Below are positions 17,947 through 27,920 of a DNA stretch of 64,000 nucleotides, piece after piece (positions within the stretch are counted from its first letter, which is position 1; every line of letters starts with the position of its first letter). Made by a program: the position numbers and the translations under genes. Origin of the DNA: Pelosinus sp. (GTDB taxonomy: Bacteria; Bacillota; Negativicutes; DSM-13327); the NCBI GenBank assembly GCA_029239675.1, contig JARBUM010000011.1, positions 1-64,000 of the forward strand, written 5' to 3'. The notes beneath the pieces were generated by a model. That model did no database searches and was not told the origin of the DNA. It worked only from the letters and a program-made list of their open reading frames with translations.

Positions 17947-20343
17947 TTAGTACTTACCAAATTCTCTATCACTTAGGGCAATTCTAGGCTTTTGCGCTGT
18001 AGACGCAGCTTCCTGGCGAGATAACGTCGTACTACTCATCCCTTGTTTGAATTTACCTTTGTCAGCTTCTAGAGTAGGCATCTCAAACATTTCATATCTT
18101 CTTGAGTGTACAGCATTTTTTTTCAATTTAAATTTGGCTACCATCCCTTTAAGAATATCAGCTTGTCCAGAAAGTTCTTCACTTGCAGATGCACTCTCCT
18201 CGGCCGTTGAGGAATTATTCTGCACAACCTCTGCCACTTGCTCTATGCCTTTATTAATTTCTGCAATAGCAGTAGCTTGCTCATTGGAAGCACCAGAAAT
18301 TTCACCGACAATGCTGACTGCCTTTGCAACCCCCTGCACAATGTCTTCCAGAGCCTTCGCTGTTCCGTTAGCAATTTGAGTTCCAACCTCGACATTTTTA
18401 ACAGAGCCTTCAATTAGAGCAGTTGTCTCTTTTGCTGCATTTGCACTTCTTGCAGCTAGATTTCGCACCTCTTCTGCCACAACAGCAAACCCCTTCCCAT
18501 GTTGCCCCGCTCGAGCTGCTTCAACAGCGGCATTTAGAGCCAGTATATTTGTTTGAAAAGCGATCTCATCAATTACTTTAATAATCTTAGAAATTTTAGC
18601 GGAGGATTCATTAATTTCTTCCATAGAGATAAGCATCTTATGCATATGCTGGTTCCCCTGCTCCGCACTTTCTTTGGATTTTATAGCAAATTCATTAGCA
18701 TGATTAGCTTTCATGGCATTATCTTTTGTTTGAGAGGCAACCTGTCCAATCGACACGGTAAGTTCTTCTATGGCGCTTGCTTGCTCCGTAGCACCCTGGG
18801 ATAATGCTTGACTGCCATCTGATACCTGTCGAGATCCAGAGGCAACCTGATCGGCAGCATTATTAATCTCACCGAACACATCATTAAAAGAAGTGACTAT
18901 TAAGTTTAGTGCATCTTTAATCTGAGCGAAATCTCCTTTGTACTCACTGTTAATCTCTACATCAAGATTAGAATTAGACATTTGGTTTAGCACTTCAGAT
19001 ATTTCATTCACATAGGTAGAAAGAGCATCTAACGTTTCATTCATAGCGTTCTTAATGTCTGCATGATCCCCCTGATATTCACCTGTAACCCGCAGCTGTA
19101 AATTTCCATTGGCCATTTCTTTCAATACTGCCCCAGCTTCTTTGATTGGCTTTACGACAGCTTCAAGCAGTTGGTTAAGACCTATAATAAGTTCTTTCCA
19201 GTCCCCTTGGAAGCTCATCCCGTTGGCTCTTGAATCAAGTTTTCCACTAATAGACGCCTTTACAAGTTCTGCAATTTCCTGATTAACCGCTTTCAGGTTC
19301 TTTCTTAGATCTTCTATCGTTTCATTAATAATTCTCTTCTTGCCAGGAAATAGCTCTAATTTGGCATCAAAATTTCCTTTGGCAAACTCCGAAACACAAG
19401 ACATAGCTTTCATCTTGACACCTATGTGACCCCTAACCATCATATTGATACCCTTTGCCATTTCTCTATAGGCTCCTGCGAATTTTTCCTCAGGCACTAT
19501 TGTATCGATCTCTCCCATATCATGTTGCCTAGACATGTGATTCATATCTGCGATCAAGCTGTGTAGCACTGTGTTAATTTGGGAAAGAGCCTGTTCCAAC
19601 CTTCCAGTCTCATCATGTAAATGGTTATCAAAAGTACTATCCAAATGTCCTTCAGAAATTCTTGTTGCCACTGCCACCATTCTATTAATTGGCCTACTAA
19701 TTATTCGGGCAATCAATACTCCAGCACCGATCGCAAGGCACATGGAAAGCAGGGAAACAATAAGCATGATCATTGTGCTTTTGTCTACTAAAGCACGAGA
19801 ACTTTCTAGACGATTTTTCGCTTGCAGCATATTAATTTCCATGAGTCGCTGTGTGGCTTTATCTGCCGCATTCCCAATCTGACTTGTATCTGTATTGCCG
19901 AATTTCGCAAGTTCCTCTGTATTTTTTTCTACAACTATGGTAGCTAATTTGTCTGTATTCAGCCTGTATTTTACCAATAAGGATTTTAGATTGTCGAACT
20001 CTATTTGCTCTTCGTTACCATATATATAGTTTTTTTCATATTGGATTAAATTTTTATCTATTTCGTTAAATAAAACCTTTATTTCTTCCGTTAATTGAAG
20101 TTTATTATTACTATCATTTAATCTTATACTACGTGTAAGTACACGTACCCTTAGAAAATCAGATTCGATATTTCCCATGATAGCTAATGCCACCGTATTT
20201 TCTTGATACATTTTTTCTTCTTCTTCAGCTAGATTACGCAAGTTAGCCACGCCGAATAAACCAACTGCCCCACCCAGTAAAGATACAAGAACGAAACCAA
20301 TAATTAACTTGGACGATATGTTCAGGTTATAATACCACTTCAT
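17947..20343 (-). CDS. methyl-accepting chemotaxis protein with several HAMP-like domains
   Basis: 798 aa. The first TM lies at about 11-31 ([19 protein letters not shown]). A helical periplasmic ligand domain (four-helix-bundle type) spans about 32-185, and a second TM about 188-212. After the membrane-proximal HAMP ([21 protein letters not shown]) come further HAMP-like repeats (about 270-480), two with matching NGNL/NSNL cores. A methyl-accepting signalling domain follows with the hairpin tip [20 protein letters not shown]. There is no CheR-tethering pentapeptide at the C-terminus. The ATG has AGGAGG 6 nt upstream. It is the operon's dedicated receptor; the ligand is unknown. Confidence 0.93.
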   Translation of the reverse strand: MKWYYNLNISSKLIIGFVLVSLLGGAVGLFGVANLRNLAEEEEKMYQENTVALAIMGNIESDFLRVRVLTRSIRLNDSNNKLQLTEEIKVLFNEIDKNLIQYEKNYIYGNEEQIEFDNLKSLLVKYRLNTDKLATIVVEKNTEELAKFGNTDTSQIGNAADKATQRLMEINMLQAKNRLESSRALVDKSTMIMLIVSLLSMCLAIGAGVLIARIISRPINRMVAVATRISEGHLDSTFDNHLHDETGRLEQALSQINTVLHSLIADMNHMSRQHDMGEIDTIVPEEKFAGAYREMAKGINMMVRGHIGVKMKAMSCVSEFAKGNFDAKLELFPGKKRIINETIEDLRKNLKAVNQEIAELVKASISGKLDSRANGMSFQGDWKELIIGLNQLLEAVVKPIKEAGAVLKEMANGNLQLRVTGEYQGDHADIKNAMNETLDALSTYVNEISEVLNQMSNSNLDVEINSEYKGDFAQIKDALNLIVTSFNDVFGEINNAADQVASGSRQVSDGSQALSQGATEQASAIEELTVSIGQVASQTKDNAMKANHANEFAIKSKESAEQGNQHMHKMLISMEEINESSAKISKIIKVIDEIAFQTNILALNAAVEAARAGQHGKGFAVVAEEVRNLAARSANAAKETTALIEGSVKNVEVGTQIANGTAKALEDIVQGVAKAVSIVGEISGASNEQATAIAEINKGIEQVAEVVQNNSSTAEESASASEELSGQADILKGMVAKFKLKKNAVHSRRYEMFEMPTLEADKGKFKQGMSSTTLSRQEAASTAQKPRIALSDREFGKY

Positions 20344-20374
20344 GATATACCTCCTAATTATATATTCAAGTCTA

Positions 20375-20869
20375 TTACACCACTTCACTAATCACATCTA
20401 TTTCATCATCATTCAGCAATTTATCACAATCAAGTAATAACTTCACCTCACTTCCTGTTTTGCCAATGCCTTTTACATAGCGATTATGAAAACCGATTTT
20501 ACTATCTGGCGGGGGGACAATATTTTCAGTAGTAATAACTAATACCTCAGCAACATGATCTACAATTAGTCCTATCGAAATATCTTTAATATCCACGACG
20601 ATAATACAAGTTCGCTCATTATAATCTCTCGGCTCTTTCTTAAATCGTAAACGGACATCTATAACAGGAATAATTTTCCCTCGCAAGTTAATAATACCTT
20701 TTACATATATTGGCATCTCTGGAATACTGGTTATATCTTGAATGCCAATAATCTCTGTTACATACTTAATTTCTAATCCATAAGACTCTTTACCGATGGA
20801 AAAAGTAAGAAACTTGCCTTTTTGAGTATCCTCAACTGATTCAGATAATGCATCTGCAACATTCAACAC
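20375..20869 (-). CDS. cheW: chemotaxis coupling protein CheW
   Basis: 164 aa, a single CheW domain with the typical [31 protein letters not shown] core. It links receptors to the CheA kinase. The start is GTG at 20869, with AAAGGAGGGG a few bases upstream. It lies between cheA (24 bp upstream) and the MCP gene (31 bp downstream), consistent with a co-transcribed set. Confidence 0.95.
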   Translation of the reverse strand: MLNVADALSESVEDTQKGKFLTFSIGKESYGLEIKYVTEIIGIQDITSIPEMPIYVKGIINLRGKIIPVIDVRLRFKKEPRDYNERTCIIVVDIKDISIGLIVDHVAEVLVITTENIVPPPDSKIGFHNRYVKGIGKTGSEVKLLLDCDKLLNDDEIDVISEVV

Positions 20870-20893
20870 TCATTCCCCTCCTTTAATGCATAG

Positions 20894-22969
20894 TCATTCT
20901 CTCCCTAAAATACCATTAGCATCCAAAATCAGGCTTATCCCGCCATCTCCTAATATGGTACACCCAGCAATACCTTCTATCTTTCTGATGTATCTGGGAA
21001 GTGCCTTTACAACCACCTGTTGCTCACCAACCAGACTATCGACAAACAAACATGCTGCTTTTGTATCTGCTTCAATCATTACCATAATGCCATCACTAAT
21101 AGAAGTAACCTGGGTTTGTATATTAAACATCTTATGGAGCCTTATAAGGGAATAGCATTGGCCTCGAATCATAATCAACTCATTGCCATCACCATCAGAG
21201 ATAACATCCTTTTCATCCATTCTAAATGACTCACGTATGGAAGTAATAGGTATGGTGTAGCGGGATGTACCAACATTAACTTCTATACCATCAATAATGG
21301 CCAAGGTTAAAGGAATTTTCACAAATATTTCTGTGCCTATACCTAGCGTGCTCTGTATCGTTATCTGACCGCCAATCTTTTCAATATTTCTTTTTACCAC
21401 ATCCATCCCCACACCACGCCCAGAAAATTCCGTTACTTTTTCCTTGGTTGAGAAACCAGGAAGAAGGATAAAAGAGAATACTTCTTTGTCTGTAAGTTCA
21501 TTTTCAGGTTTTTTTACTAGGCCTGTTTCTCGTGCTTTTCTCAGAATATTTTCTCGGCTCATACCTCTACCATCATCTCGAATGGTAATGAGTACATCAC
21601 CACCGTAATTCTGGGCTTCCAAAGTGATCTTACCTTTAGCTGGCTTACCAGCTTCTACCCTGCCTTCTTTATTTTCCAGTCCATGATCCATCGCATTACG
21701 AATCAAGTGCATCAGAGGGTCGGATAGCTGATCAATAATGTTTTTATCTACCTCTGTCGTTTCACCGATGATCTCTAATTCCACTTCTTTATTAAGTTTC
21801 TTGCTCATATCTCGTACGATTCGATTCATCTTTTGAAAAATCGCAGAAATAGGCATCATACGAATCGACATCACAATATCTTGTAACTCATCCGTAAGTT
21901 TCCGCAATTGTCTGGTAGCTTTATGAAAACCATCTAACTGTAATCCTTCTAATTCTGGATTTCTTGTAACCATGGCCTCTGAGATAACAATCTCTCCGAC
22001 GATATCCATAAGCATGTCCAATTTGCTAACCGTCACACTAATCATATTTTGCTGGCGATTGTTACTACCTAGCTGATTCTGATTCTCCTTGTCCTCTTTC
22101 ACTACTTCTGCCTGTGGCGCCTTAGCAATCTCAATTGTTTCTTCCAATAAGATTTCTTTTTTCTCCACATGATTCCGATTTACATTTGGGTATTCATCGA
22201 CTTGCTCAACTTCCATTTTTCGCAAGAAAGCTGTCTGGTTTAGAATACTATCCACTTCAGAGGCAGAGACGGCTGTACTAAAATAGATCAAGAAGCCAAC
22301 ATCTCTTATAATTTCATCACTCTCTGAGCTGTTAATAATATCCTCAGGAAAGTGAAAGATTTCCCCCGCTATGTCTTTAAGGTTATGGATAACCATATAA
22401 GCACGCACACTGAGCATTGGGCAATCTTCTTCGAAGAAAATCCTCACACTATACTTACTAATGCTTTCTCTGAGCTGCTCTTGATACCCATCCACATAAT
22501 ACATCGTCTTTTCTTTTGCTTGACTCTCAAGAGGCTCTACATAAGTGTCTTTATAAGATGCTTTCATTTCTTCTAAAAATTTTTCGATTGCCGAAATAAG
22601 AGTCTCAGGCAAACCATCTGCTGTGCTATCATCTTCGATTTTAGCAAATTCAATTTTTACAAAATCAATGGCTAACAATACTAGATCGGATAATCCTACG
22701 TAATCCATTTGCGTGATTTCATTCTCTCGAATAAAATAAAATAGATCTTCTAACGAATGAGCTAATAATGCAATATTAGTAAACATCATCATCGCAGAAG
22801 ATCCTTTTATGGTGTGCATAATCCTAAATATTTCATTTACAGATTCTAGCTCAATTTTTTTACTCTTTTCACATTGAATAATAATCTCTTCCAATTGTTC
22901 AATAAGTTGGTTACCTTCAAAAAGATATATTTCTAGCATGGGCTCACGACTTATACCATCACCAGTCAT
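20894..22969 (-). CDS. cheA: chemotaxis histidine kinase CheA
   Basis: 691 aa. The Hpt domain has the phosphorylated His52 in IMHTIKGSS. A variable P2-like region (about 150-290) is followed by the dimerisation domain (about 315-375) and a HATPase domain with N-box LMHLIRNAMDHGLE, IRDDGRGM and GRGVGMDVVKRN. A C-terminal CheW-like domain with ILGDGGISLILD completes it. It autophosphorylates in response to receptor state and passes phosphate to response regulators. The ATG has GGGGGA 5 nt upstream. It is the first recognised gene of the operon; a 49-codon ORF ends 2 bp before it. Confidence 0.96.
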   Translation of the reverse strand: MTGDGISREPMLEIYLFEGNQLIEQLEEIIIQCEKSKKIELESVNEIFRIMHTIKGSSAMMMFTNIALLAHSLEDLFYFIRENEITQMDYVGLSDLVLLAIDFVKIEFAKIEDDSTADGLPETLISAIEKFLEEMKASYKDTYVEPLESQAKEKTMYYVDGYQEQLRESISKYSVRIFFEEDCPMLSVRAYMVIHNLKDIAGEIFHFPEDIINSSESDEIIRDVGFLIYFSTAVSASEVDSILNQTAFLRKMEVEQVDEYPNVNRNHVEKKEILLEETIEIAKAPQAEVVKEDKENQNQLGSNNRQQNMISVTVSKLDMLMDIVGEIVISEAMVTRNPELEGLQLDGFHKATRQLRKLTDELQDIVMSIRMMPISAIFQKMNRIVRDMSKKLNKEVELEIIGETTEVDKNIIDQLSDPLMHLIRNAMDHGLENKEGRVEAGKPAKGKITLEAQNYGGDVLITIRDDGRGMSRENILRKARETGLVKKPENELTDKEVFSFILLPGFSTKEKVTEFSGRGVGMDVVKRNIEKIGGQITIQSTLGIGTEIFVKIPLTLAIIDGIEVNVGTSRYTIPITSIRESFRMDEKDVISDGDGNELIMIRGQCYSLIRLHKMFNIQTQVTSISDGIMVMIEADTKAACLFVDSLVGEQQVVVKALPRYIRKIEGIAGCTILGDGGISLILDANGILGRE

Positions 22970-22971
22970 AA

Positions 22972-23121
22972 CTATCCCCCTATCTTACCAGAAACCTTAT
23001 TGTTGATCATATTGAATATTACTTTAATGTCATTCATCTCCAAGATTGTATCTGTCATATCTATCAATATTTTATAAAATTGTTTTTGTTTTTTTGCTTC
23101 ATTAATCTTCGGTAACAGCAT
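22972..23121 (-). CDS. possible 49-aa ORF immediately upstream of cheA
   Basis: An ATG-initiated reading frame of 49 codons, lysine- and isoleucine-rich, containing KKQKQFYKILIDMTDTILE, stops 2 bp before the cheA start and overlaps the cheA ribosome binding site. The open frame continues upstream to about 23180 without a good start codon. It has only a weak ribosome binding site. It could be a small coupled gene or chance; I do not recognise a family. Confidence 0.3.
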   Translation of the reverse strand: MLLPKINEAKKQKQFYKILIDMTDTILEMNDIKVIFNMINNKVSGKIGG

Positions 23122-23331
23122 CCTGTTGTGATTTTCGCAATATTCTGTTATTTTTTCATATACTACACACCTTAACGAGGCCTATCAAAATAAAGAATAT
23201 AGCTATAGCAATTACTTTTAAAAGCCTATATCTATATAAGCACCCCCTAAGAAGTTAATACTAACTTGCCATTAATATACAAAAACAAACAAATTTTGTC
23301 AATAACAATATGCATTTTTGTGTCCACCTTT

Positions 23332-23397
23332 CATAAACAATAGAACCTGTTATTTTCTAATACAAGAATAACAGGTTCTATTGTTTATGCTTTTTTT
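23332..23397. other. perfect 23-bp hairpin in the cheA-msrA gap
   Basis: Positions 23332-23354 are exactly complementary to 23367-23389, with a 12-nt loop. The T-run is on the plus-strand side (23391-23397), but the flanking genes are both on the minus strand. It may be the terminator or 3' stabiliser of the msrA transcript. The rest of the gap, 23122-23331, is AT-rich with nothing else I can support. Confidence 0.55.
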
Positions 23398-23454
23398 GTT
23401 GCTTTATCACAGAATTCAATGTTTTTTTCCTTACCATATTTACTTCCTAAGTTC

Positions 23455-23958
23455 TTATCCCTTCTTTTCTTCCGGTTTTGCCAACATTAAATTTATATGA
23501 CAATAACCATTTGGTGTTCTTTGCAAATAATTCTGATGATATGCTTCTGCCAAGTAAAAATTCTTCACGGGCTCTACTTCCACTACAATAGGCTCTGTAT
23601 AGGAAGGCTGCTGTTCTAGAATAAACGCTAAAACAAGCTTTTTTTCCTCTTCATCAGAATAATATACCCCACTGCGGTATTGAGACCCCTGGTCTGGCCC
23701 CTGACGATTGAGAGTCACTGGATCAATAATTCTAAAAAAGTGTTCTAATACATCCTTCAAGGATAGCACAGCTTGGTCATAAGTTATCTCACAAATTTCT
23801 GCATACCCAGTTGTTCCAGAGCAAACTTGCTCATAAGTAGGATTTACTATATTTCCTTGCCCATACCCCACCCTGGTACTCACTACCCCTTTAAGCTGCT
23901 GAAAATAAGCTTCCACACCCCAAAAACATCCTCCTGCCAGCCAGATCTTCTTCATCAT
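23455..23958 (-). CDS. msrA: peptide methionine sulfoxide reductase MsrA
   Basis: 167 aa. It reduces methionine-S-sulfoxide in proteins and repairs oxidative damage. The catalytic signature GGCFWGVEAYF with the nucleophilic Cys is at the N-terminus, followed by the family block GYGQG, YEQVCSGTTGYAE and DPVTLNRQGPDQGSQYRSG. The length is normal for the single-domain form; no MsrB domain is fused. The first ATG of an ATG-ATG pair is used, with GAGGAGG 7 nt upstream. It follows mutY on the same strand after an 87-bp gap. Confidence 0.95.
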   Translation of the reverse strand: MMKKIWLAGGCFWGVEAYFQQLKGVVSTRVGYGQGNIVNPTYEQVCSGTTGYAEICEITYDQAVLSLKDVLEHFFRIIDPVTLNRQGPDQGSQYRSGVYYSDEEEKKLVLAFILEQQPSYTEPIVVEVEPVKNFYLAEAYHQNYLQRTPNGYCHINLMLAKPEEKKG

Positions 23959-24045
23959 TACGTATCCTCCTCTCCTGTTTTTTTACATTTCGCTGTTTCT
24001 GTTACCACACCTGCTTAGATAAGCTAACATATATTAGCTTATTTA

Positions 24046-25125
24046 TTAAGAAAATTGTAAACTCTCTTGGGCACTCTTTTCCTTTAAATATTTCTCCATT
24101 TTACGATGGGGACCAGCAAACGAAAGTCTTTCCCAATTTTCTCGGTTTACCCACTTAAATCCTCGTCCAATAGGCACCTCTTTCTCTGACGTTACTACAC
24201 AGGAGTAGAAGGATATATCCCATTGACGGTGGCTAAAAATATGGGTACATTCCAGCAATAATCTTTCTAATTCAATGACCTGTCCTGTTTCTTCGTGAAT
24301 GAACTTGCGAAAGACATCCATAGCCGCTTCGTCCCCTTGGATTTCTACTGTAGGAAACTCCCACATCCCAGCCAATAAGCCTTTATTCAACCGCTGATGT
24401 AGTAAAAAAGTTTCTCCTTGGCGTATCACCCCTGCCATAAGACGCACTGCTTTAGGTGGTGCTTTTTTCTTTTTAATAGGCAACTGCCCTTCCAAGCCTT
24501 TCCCTTTAGCACAACAACAGGATTTCAATGGACACAGGGTACAGCGAGGTGTTTTGGGAATGCAAATCATGGCTCCTAAATCCATTAACGCCTGATTAAA
24601 GTCTCCTGGATAGTCTTCGGACATTTCACCTTCCACCAGTTTCCTTATTACTTTCTTGGTAGCAGGCATAGAGATATCTCCCTCCACACAAAACAATCGG
24701 CTAAAAACTCGTAGGACGTTCCCATCAATAGCTGGCTCCTTTTTATTGTAGGCAATACTTAAAATAGCCCCTGATGTATAGTCCCCAATACCAGCAATTC
24801 CTATTATTTCTTCTTTAGTCTGAGGTACTTGTCCCCCATAAGATTGGCTTACCTCTCGCACTCCTTGTAGAAGATTTCGTGCGCGAGAATAATACCCCAA
24901 CCCTTGCCAATGGCGGACCACGTCCTCTTCCTTGGCCTCTGCCAAATTTTCTAAGGTAGGATAACTTTCCATCCAGCGTGCAAAATAAGGCTTCACAGCC
25001 TCTACTCGCGTTTGCTGTAACATAATCTCAGAAACCCAAATTTTATAAGGATCTTTATCTTTGCGCCATGGTAAATCTCGCTTACTACATTTATACCAGG
25101 CCAATAATAATTTTGCAATTTCCAT
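24046..25125 (-). CDS. mutY: A/G-specific adenine glycosylase MutY
   Basis: 359 aa. It excises adenine mispaired with 8-oxoguanine. The helix-hairpin-helix region reads GIAGIGDYTSGAILS. The catalytic Glu33 lies in SEIMLQQTRVEAV and the catalytic Asp in AIDGNVLRVFSR. The [4Fe-4S] loop C-X6-C-X2-C-X5-C is seen as CIPKTPRCTLCPLKSCC. The C-terminal third (about 230-345) is the NUDIX-like 8-oxoG recognition domain. It neighbours msrA on the same strand, so two oxidative-damage repair genes sit together. Confidence 0.95.
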   Translation of the reverse strand: MEIAKLLLAWYKCSKRDLPWRKDKDPYKIWVSEIMLQQTRVEAVKPYFARWMESYPTLENLAEAKEEDVVRHWQGLGYYSRARNLLQGVREVSQSYGGQVPQTKEEIIGIAGIGDYTSGAILSIAYNKKEPAIDGNVLRVFSRLFCVEGDISMPATKKVIRKLVEGEMSEDYPGDFNQALMDLGAMICIPKTPRCTLCPLKSCCCAKGKGLEGQLPIKKKKAPPKAVRLMAGVIRQGETFLLHQRLNKGLLAGMWEFPTVEIQGDEAAMDVFRKFIHEETGQVIELERLLLECTHIFSHRQWDISFYSCVVTSEKEVPIGRGFKWVNRENWERLSFAGPHRKMEKYLKEKSAQESLQFS

Positions 25126-25348
25126 TTCTTCTCCTTACTACCTTCAATCAGATCATATTCTACGTATACTGTATTCATGTCCTTTTTATTTTTTCTTTTA
25201 TGTAAAGAACGCACTTTATTTTAGCTGTTTTCTTGTCTCATTGTCAAAAAAGTAAATTTAAATCAGAATAAACATGAAATTTAACAAGGATATTGACTGT
25301 AAATATCTAATTATACTATAGAAGAATCATGAAAAGGAGGCGGATAGA

Positions 25349-26032
25349 TTGAAAATCTTATTTTGGGATATTGATGGTACCTTATTGAAAACCGCTAAGG
25401 CTGGTTTATATGCCTTTGAAGAAGCAATTGAAGAAACCTTACACACACAATTTGACTTTACTACCATCAAAACAGCTGGCATGACTGACTATTATATTTC
25501 ACATCAAGTACTGCTTCTCGCCACGGGGCGTGAGCCACCTGTCCATGAAATATGCAATCTAATTAACCTCTATGAAAAAGTATTGCCAAGTCATTTAGCC
25601 ACTAGAAAAGGTCACCTTACTCCATCAGTAAAAGATATTTTGACCTATCTGCAGAATCGGCAAGACTATGCTTCCCTAATCCTTACAGGCAATACGGAAT
25701 TTGGTGCGAAAGCAAAACTAAGTCACTATGGGCTAGATGGCTTTTTTAATTTCTCTTCCAGTGCTTTTTGTGATAATTGTTTTAATCGTAGAGAAATATC
25801 TCAGCAAGCCCTTGCAAAAATCGAGCAAAATTTTCCTAATGTGGCACTCGATCAGGTTTATGTTATTGGTGATACGCCCAATGATATAGACTGTGGTAAA
25901 GCGATCGGTGCTCGGACTATTGCAGTAGCTACGGGTATGTATTCTTTAGAAGAACTGCAGGATCATTCACCCTGGTGGGCTGTATCTACTTTACCTCCGC
26001 CTGCAGAATTTGTGGAATATTTACAAAATTAA
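25349..26032 (+). CDS. HAD-superfamily phosphatase (phosphoglycolate-phosphatase-like)
   Basis: 227 aa. HAD motif I is DIDGTLLKT with the nucleophilic Asp near the N-terminus. Motif II is ILTGNTEFGAK, the motif III Lys lies in the following segment, and motif IV is VIGDTPNDIDCGKAIGARTIAV. A helical cap lies between motifs I and II (about 18-85). Substrate specificity cannot be set from sequence; phosphoglycolate or another small phosphomonoester is likely. The start is TTG at 25349, with AAAGGAGG 8 nt upstream. It stands alone between divergent mutY and the nitroreductase gene. Confidence 0.88.
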   Translation: MKILFWDIDGTLLKTAKAGLYAFEEAIEETLHTQFDFTTIKTAGMTDYYISHQVLLLATGREPPVHEICNLINLYEKVLPSHLATRKGHLTPSVKDILTYLQNRQDYASLILTGNTEFGAKAKLSHYGLDGFFNFSSSAFCDNCFNRREISQQALAKIEQNFPNVALDQVYVIGDTPNDIDCGKAIGARTIAVATGMYSLEELQDHSPWWAVSTLPPPAEFVEYLQN

Positions 26033-26240
26033 CGACTAATAATTTATCTCCCAAAGTATTGTAATACTATATTGGGAACTAAAGTAGGCTACTTATTTTC
26101 GCCTTTATAGAGTCGTTATCACCCTCCCTCCTAATAATCACATTTTCCGTGGGAGGGGTATTTTCCGTATTGTTCTTGGCGTATATTCTTCTTTTAACTA
26201 CCACTTAGATATTTCGTATACTTTATTGGGAGGTTTTATC

Positions 26241-26978
26241 ATGAATCATGTAATCGAACTGTTAAGAAGACATGTATCCGTTCGAAGTTTCACAACACAA
26301 CCTGTTGATGATGAATTACTGATAGAAATTATAAAAGCGGGGCAACAAGCTTCTACCTCTAATCATATTCAGGCCTATACCATTATCAGAGTAAAAGATA
26401 AAATCAAGAGAAGAGCCATCGCTAAACTAGCAGGCAATCAAGCCTATGTAGAAGAATGCCCCATCTTTTTAGTATTTTGTGCTGATTTAAACAGACTAGG
26501 AAAAGCCTGTAAGATGAATAATAAAAGATTTGAAAGCGGTTATACGGAAAACTTCATTCTGGCTACTGTAGATACCAGCTTGGCAGCACAAAACATTATG
26601 ATTGCAGCAGAATCAGTAGGTCTTGGCGGAGTCTATATTGGTGCATTGCGAAATAATCCTGAGGATGTTTGCGACTATCTTAACCTACCACATAATGTAT
26701 ACCCTGTATTCGGCATGTGCCTTGGATATCCTGAAATCCGGAATAAGGTAAAACCCCGACTCCCCTTGTCCTTAGTTTTTAAGGAAGATAGCTACAATAC
26801 AGAGGGCGATGAAGAAATTTTACAAGAATATGATAACAGTATCAGAGAGTATTATATAGCAAGAACTAATGGTGTAAGAAATAATACTTGGACGGAAGGT
26901 ATGTCAACTTTTCTAAAAGACAAACAGCGACCTCATATGAAAGAGTTCTTAAAGACAAAAGGTTTTGAGATGAAATAA
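26241..26978 (+). CDS. NfsA/FRP-type flavin nitroreductase
   Basis: 245 aa in the oxygen-insensitive NADPH nitroreductase group. FMN-binding features are RRHVSVRSFTTQPV at the N-terminus, QQASTSNHIQAYTII, and the central GGVYIGALRNNPEDV with YPVFGMCLGYP. The enzyme would reduce nitro compounds, quinones or flavins with NAD(P)H. The ATG at 26241 is supported by GGGAGG 7 nt upstream. It ends before a repeat and a strong terminator at 27185-27226. Confidence 0.9.
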   Translation: MNHVIELLRRHVSVRSFTTQPVDDELLIEIIKAGQQASTSNHIQAYTIIRVKDKIKRRAIAKLAGNQAYVEECPIFLVFCADLNRLGKACKMNNKRFESGYTENFILATVDTSLAAQNIMIAAESVGLGGVYIGALRNNPEDVCDYLNLPHNVYPVFGMCLGYPEIRNKVKPRLPLSLVFKEDSYNTEGDEEILQEYDNSIREYYIARTNGVRNNTWTEGMSTFLKDKQRPHMKEFLKTKGFEMK

Positions 26979-27046
26979 TTAGTCTATATCTTTACATTAT
27001 AATCAGAATAATCCTTTGCATTTTTTTACAGCATCAGAACATCATC

Positions 27047-27132
27047 GAACCACCAAGGCACAAAGGGCTCTATTTATATTTTTTATGTTATCTTTTCTGT
27101 ATCACATCAGCAGTATTGTGTCTTATGGGTTC
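27047..27132. repeat. dispersed palindromic repeat (AACCACAAAG family)
   Basis: The left end is GAACCACCAAGGCACAAAGG. The right end includes CACATCAGCAGTATTGTGTC and TATGGGTTC. This is the same hairpin layout as the copies near 4.2 and 51.6 kb, with a T-rich centre. Confidence 0.7.
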
Positions 27133-27184
27133 GCCATGTCTTATATTTTTCCACATTAAAGAATATATAGATTCTTATACGATA

Positions 27185-27226
27185 AAAAAAGTCTGATCCA
27201 TTTTTACACATGGATCAGACTTTTTT
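27185..27226. terminator. bidirectional intrinsic terminator
   Basis: A perfect 17-bp stem (27185-27201 with 27210-27226) has A6 on one side and T6 on the other. It serves the convergent nitroreductase genes at 26241-26978 and 27273-27839. Confidence 0.9.
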
Positions 27227-27272
27227 ATATTCTAGCACTCAGTATTATTTTTGAAAAATTCTCTATGAGCAA

Positions 27273-27839
27273 CTACTTTAAAATAACATCCTGCAATTTA
27301 CGCTTTGGTACATGATGTTCTTGATTCTTATCACGCCAGTATTTAATATCGTCGCCATTTTCAATTTCATCAATTATAACAATCTCTTTTGGTTTACCCA
27401 ATGCTACAACCAATAAGATTTCATATTGATCAGAAATCTCAAGGGCAGCCTTCAGCTCCTCACGATGGATACTTTGGATCAGGCAGCCTCCCAAATCCAT
27501 TGATCTTGCTCCAAGTAAAATGCTTTGTGCAGCAATTCCGTGATCAACGCCACTTGGTCCTATATTCTTATCTTGCAGAATAATAATATAACCAGAAGGT
27601 CTTTCTCCTTCTTCGGGTCCTGCCCAATCTTTTAAATAACCAGCCCACAGTAAATGGGGGAATATTAATTGATTTTTTTCTTTATCTCCTGAAATGATAT
27701 ATTTCAAAGGTTGTTTATTAGCTCCTGAAGGAGACAATCTCCCATAATCAACAAGTTCTCTCAATCTTTCCTCTGAAATACTGTGTTCTTCATAAAAGCG
27801 ACGATAAGAACGATTGGAAACGATTAAATCATAAAACAT
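27273..27839 (-). CDS. nitroreductase family protein
   Basis: 188 aa, smaller than the neighbour at 26241 and from a different nitroreductase subgroup. FMN-contact features are SNRSYRRFYEEHSIS at the N-terminus, RLSPSGANKQPLKYI, and the central GIAAQSILLGARSMDLGGC with VVALGKP. The electron acceptor is unknown. It is transcribed convergently with the larger nitroreductase and shares its terminator. The Nramp-related gene upstream on the same strand is 81 bp away, so co-transcription is possible but not evident. Confidence 0.88.
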   Translation of the reverse strand: MFYDLIVSNRSYRRFYEEHSISEERLRELVDYGRLSPSGANKQPLKYIISGDKEKNQLIFPHLLWAGYLKDWAGPEEGERPSGYIIILQDKNIGPSGVDHGIAAQSILLGARSMDLGGCLIQSIHREELKAALEISDQYEILLVVALGKPKEIVIIDEIENGDDIKYWRDKNQEHHVPKRKLQDVILK

Positions 27840-27920
27840 CTTTTATATACCCCCCATTTTACATTTAAAAATTCCATTCGACATGAAGCCGATAGCAACC
27901 TTTAATTTTCAAAATAGTTT

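Noticed and set aside
25290-25325. Possible promoter TTGACT...TACTAT before the HAD gene
   Set aside because: Spacing between the boxes is 15 bp, shorter than usual; not strong enough to list as a feature.
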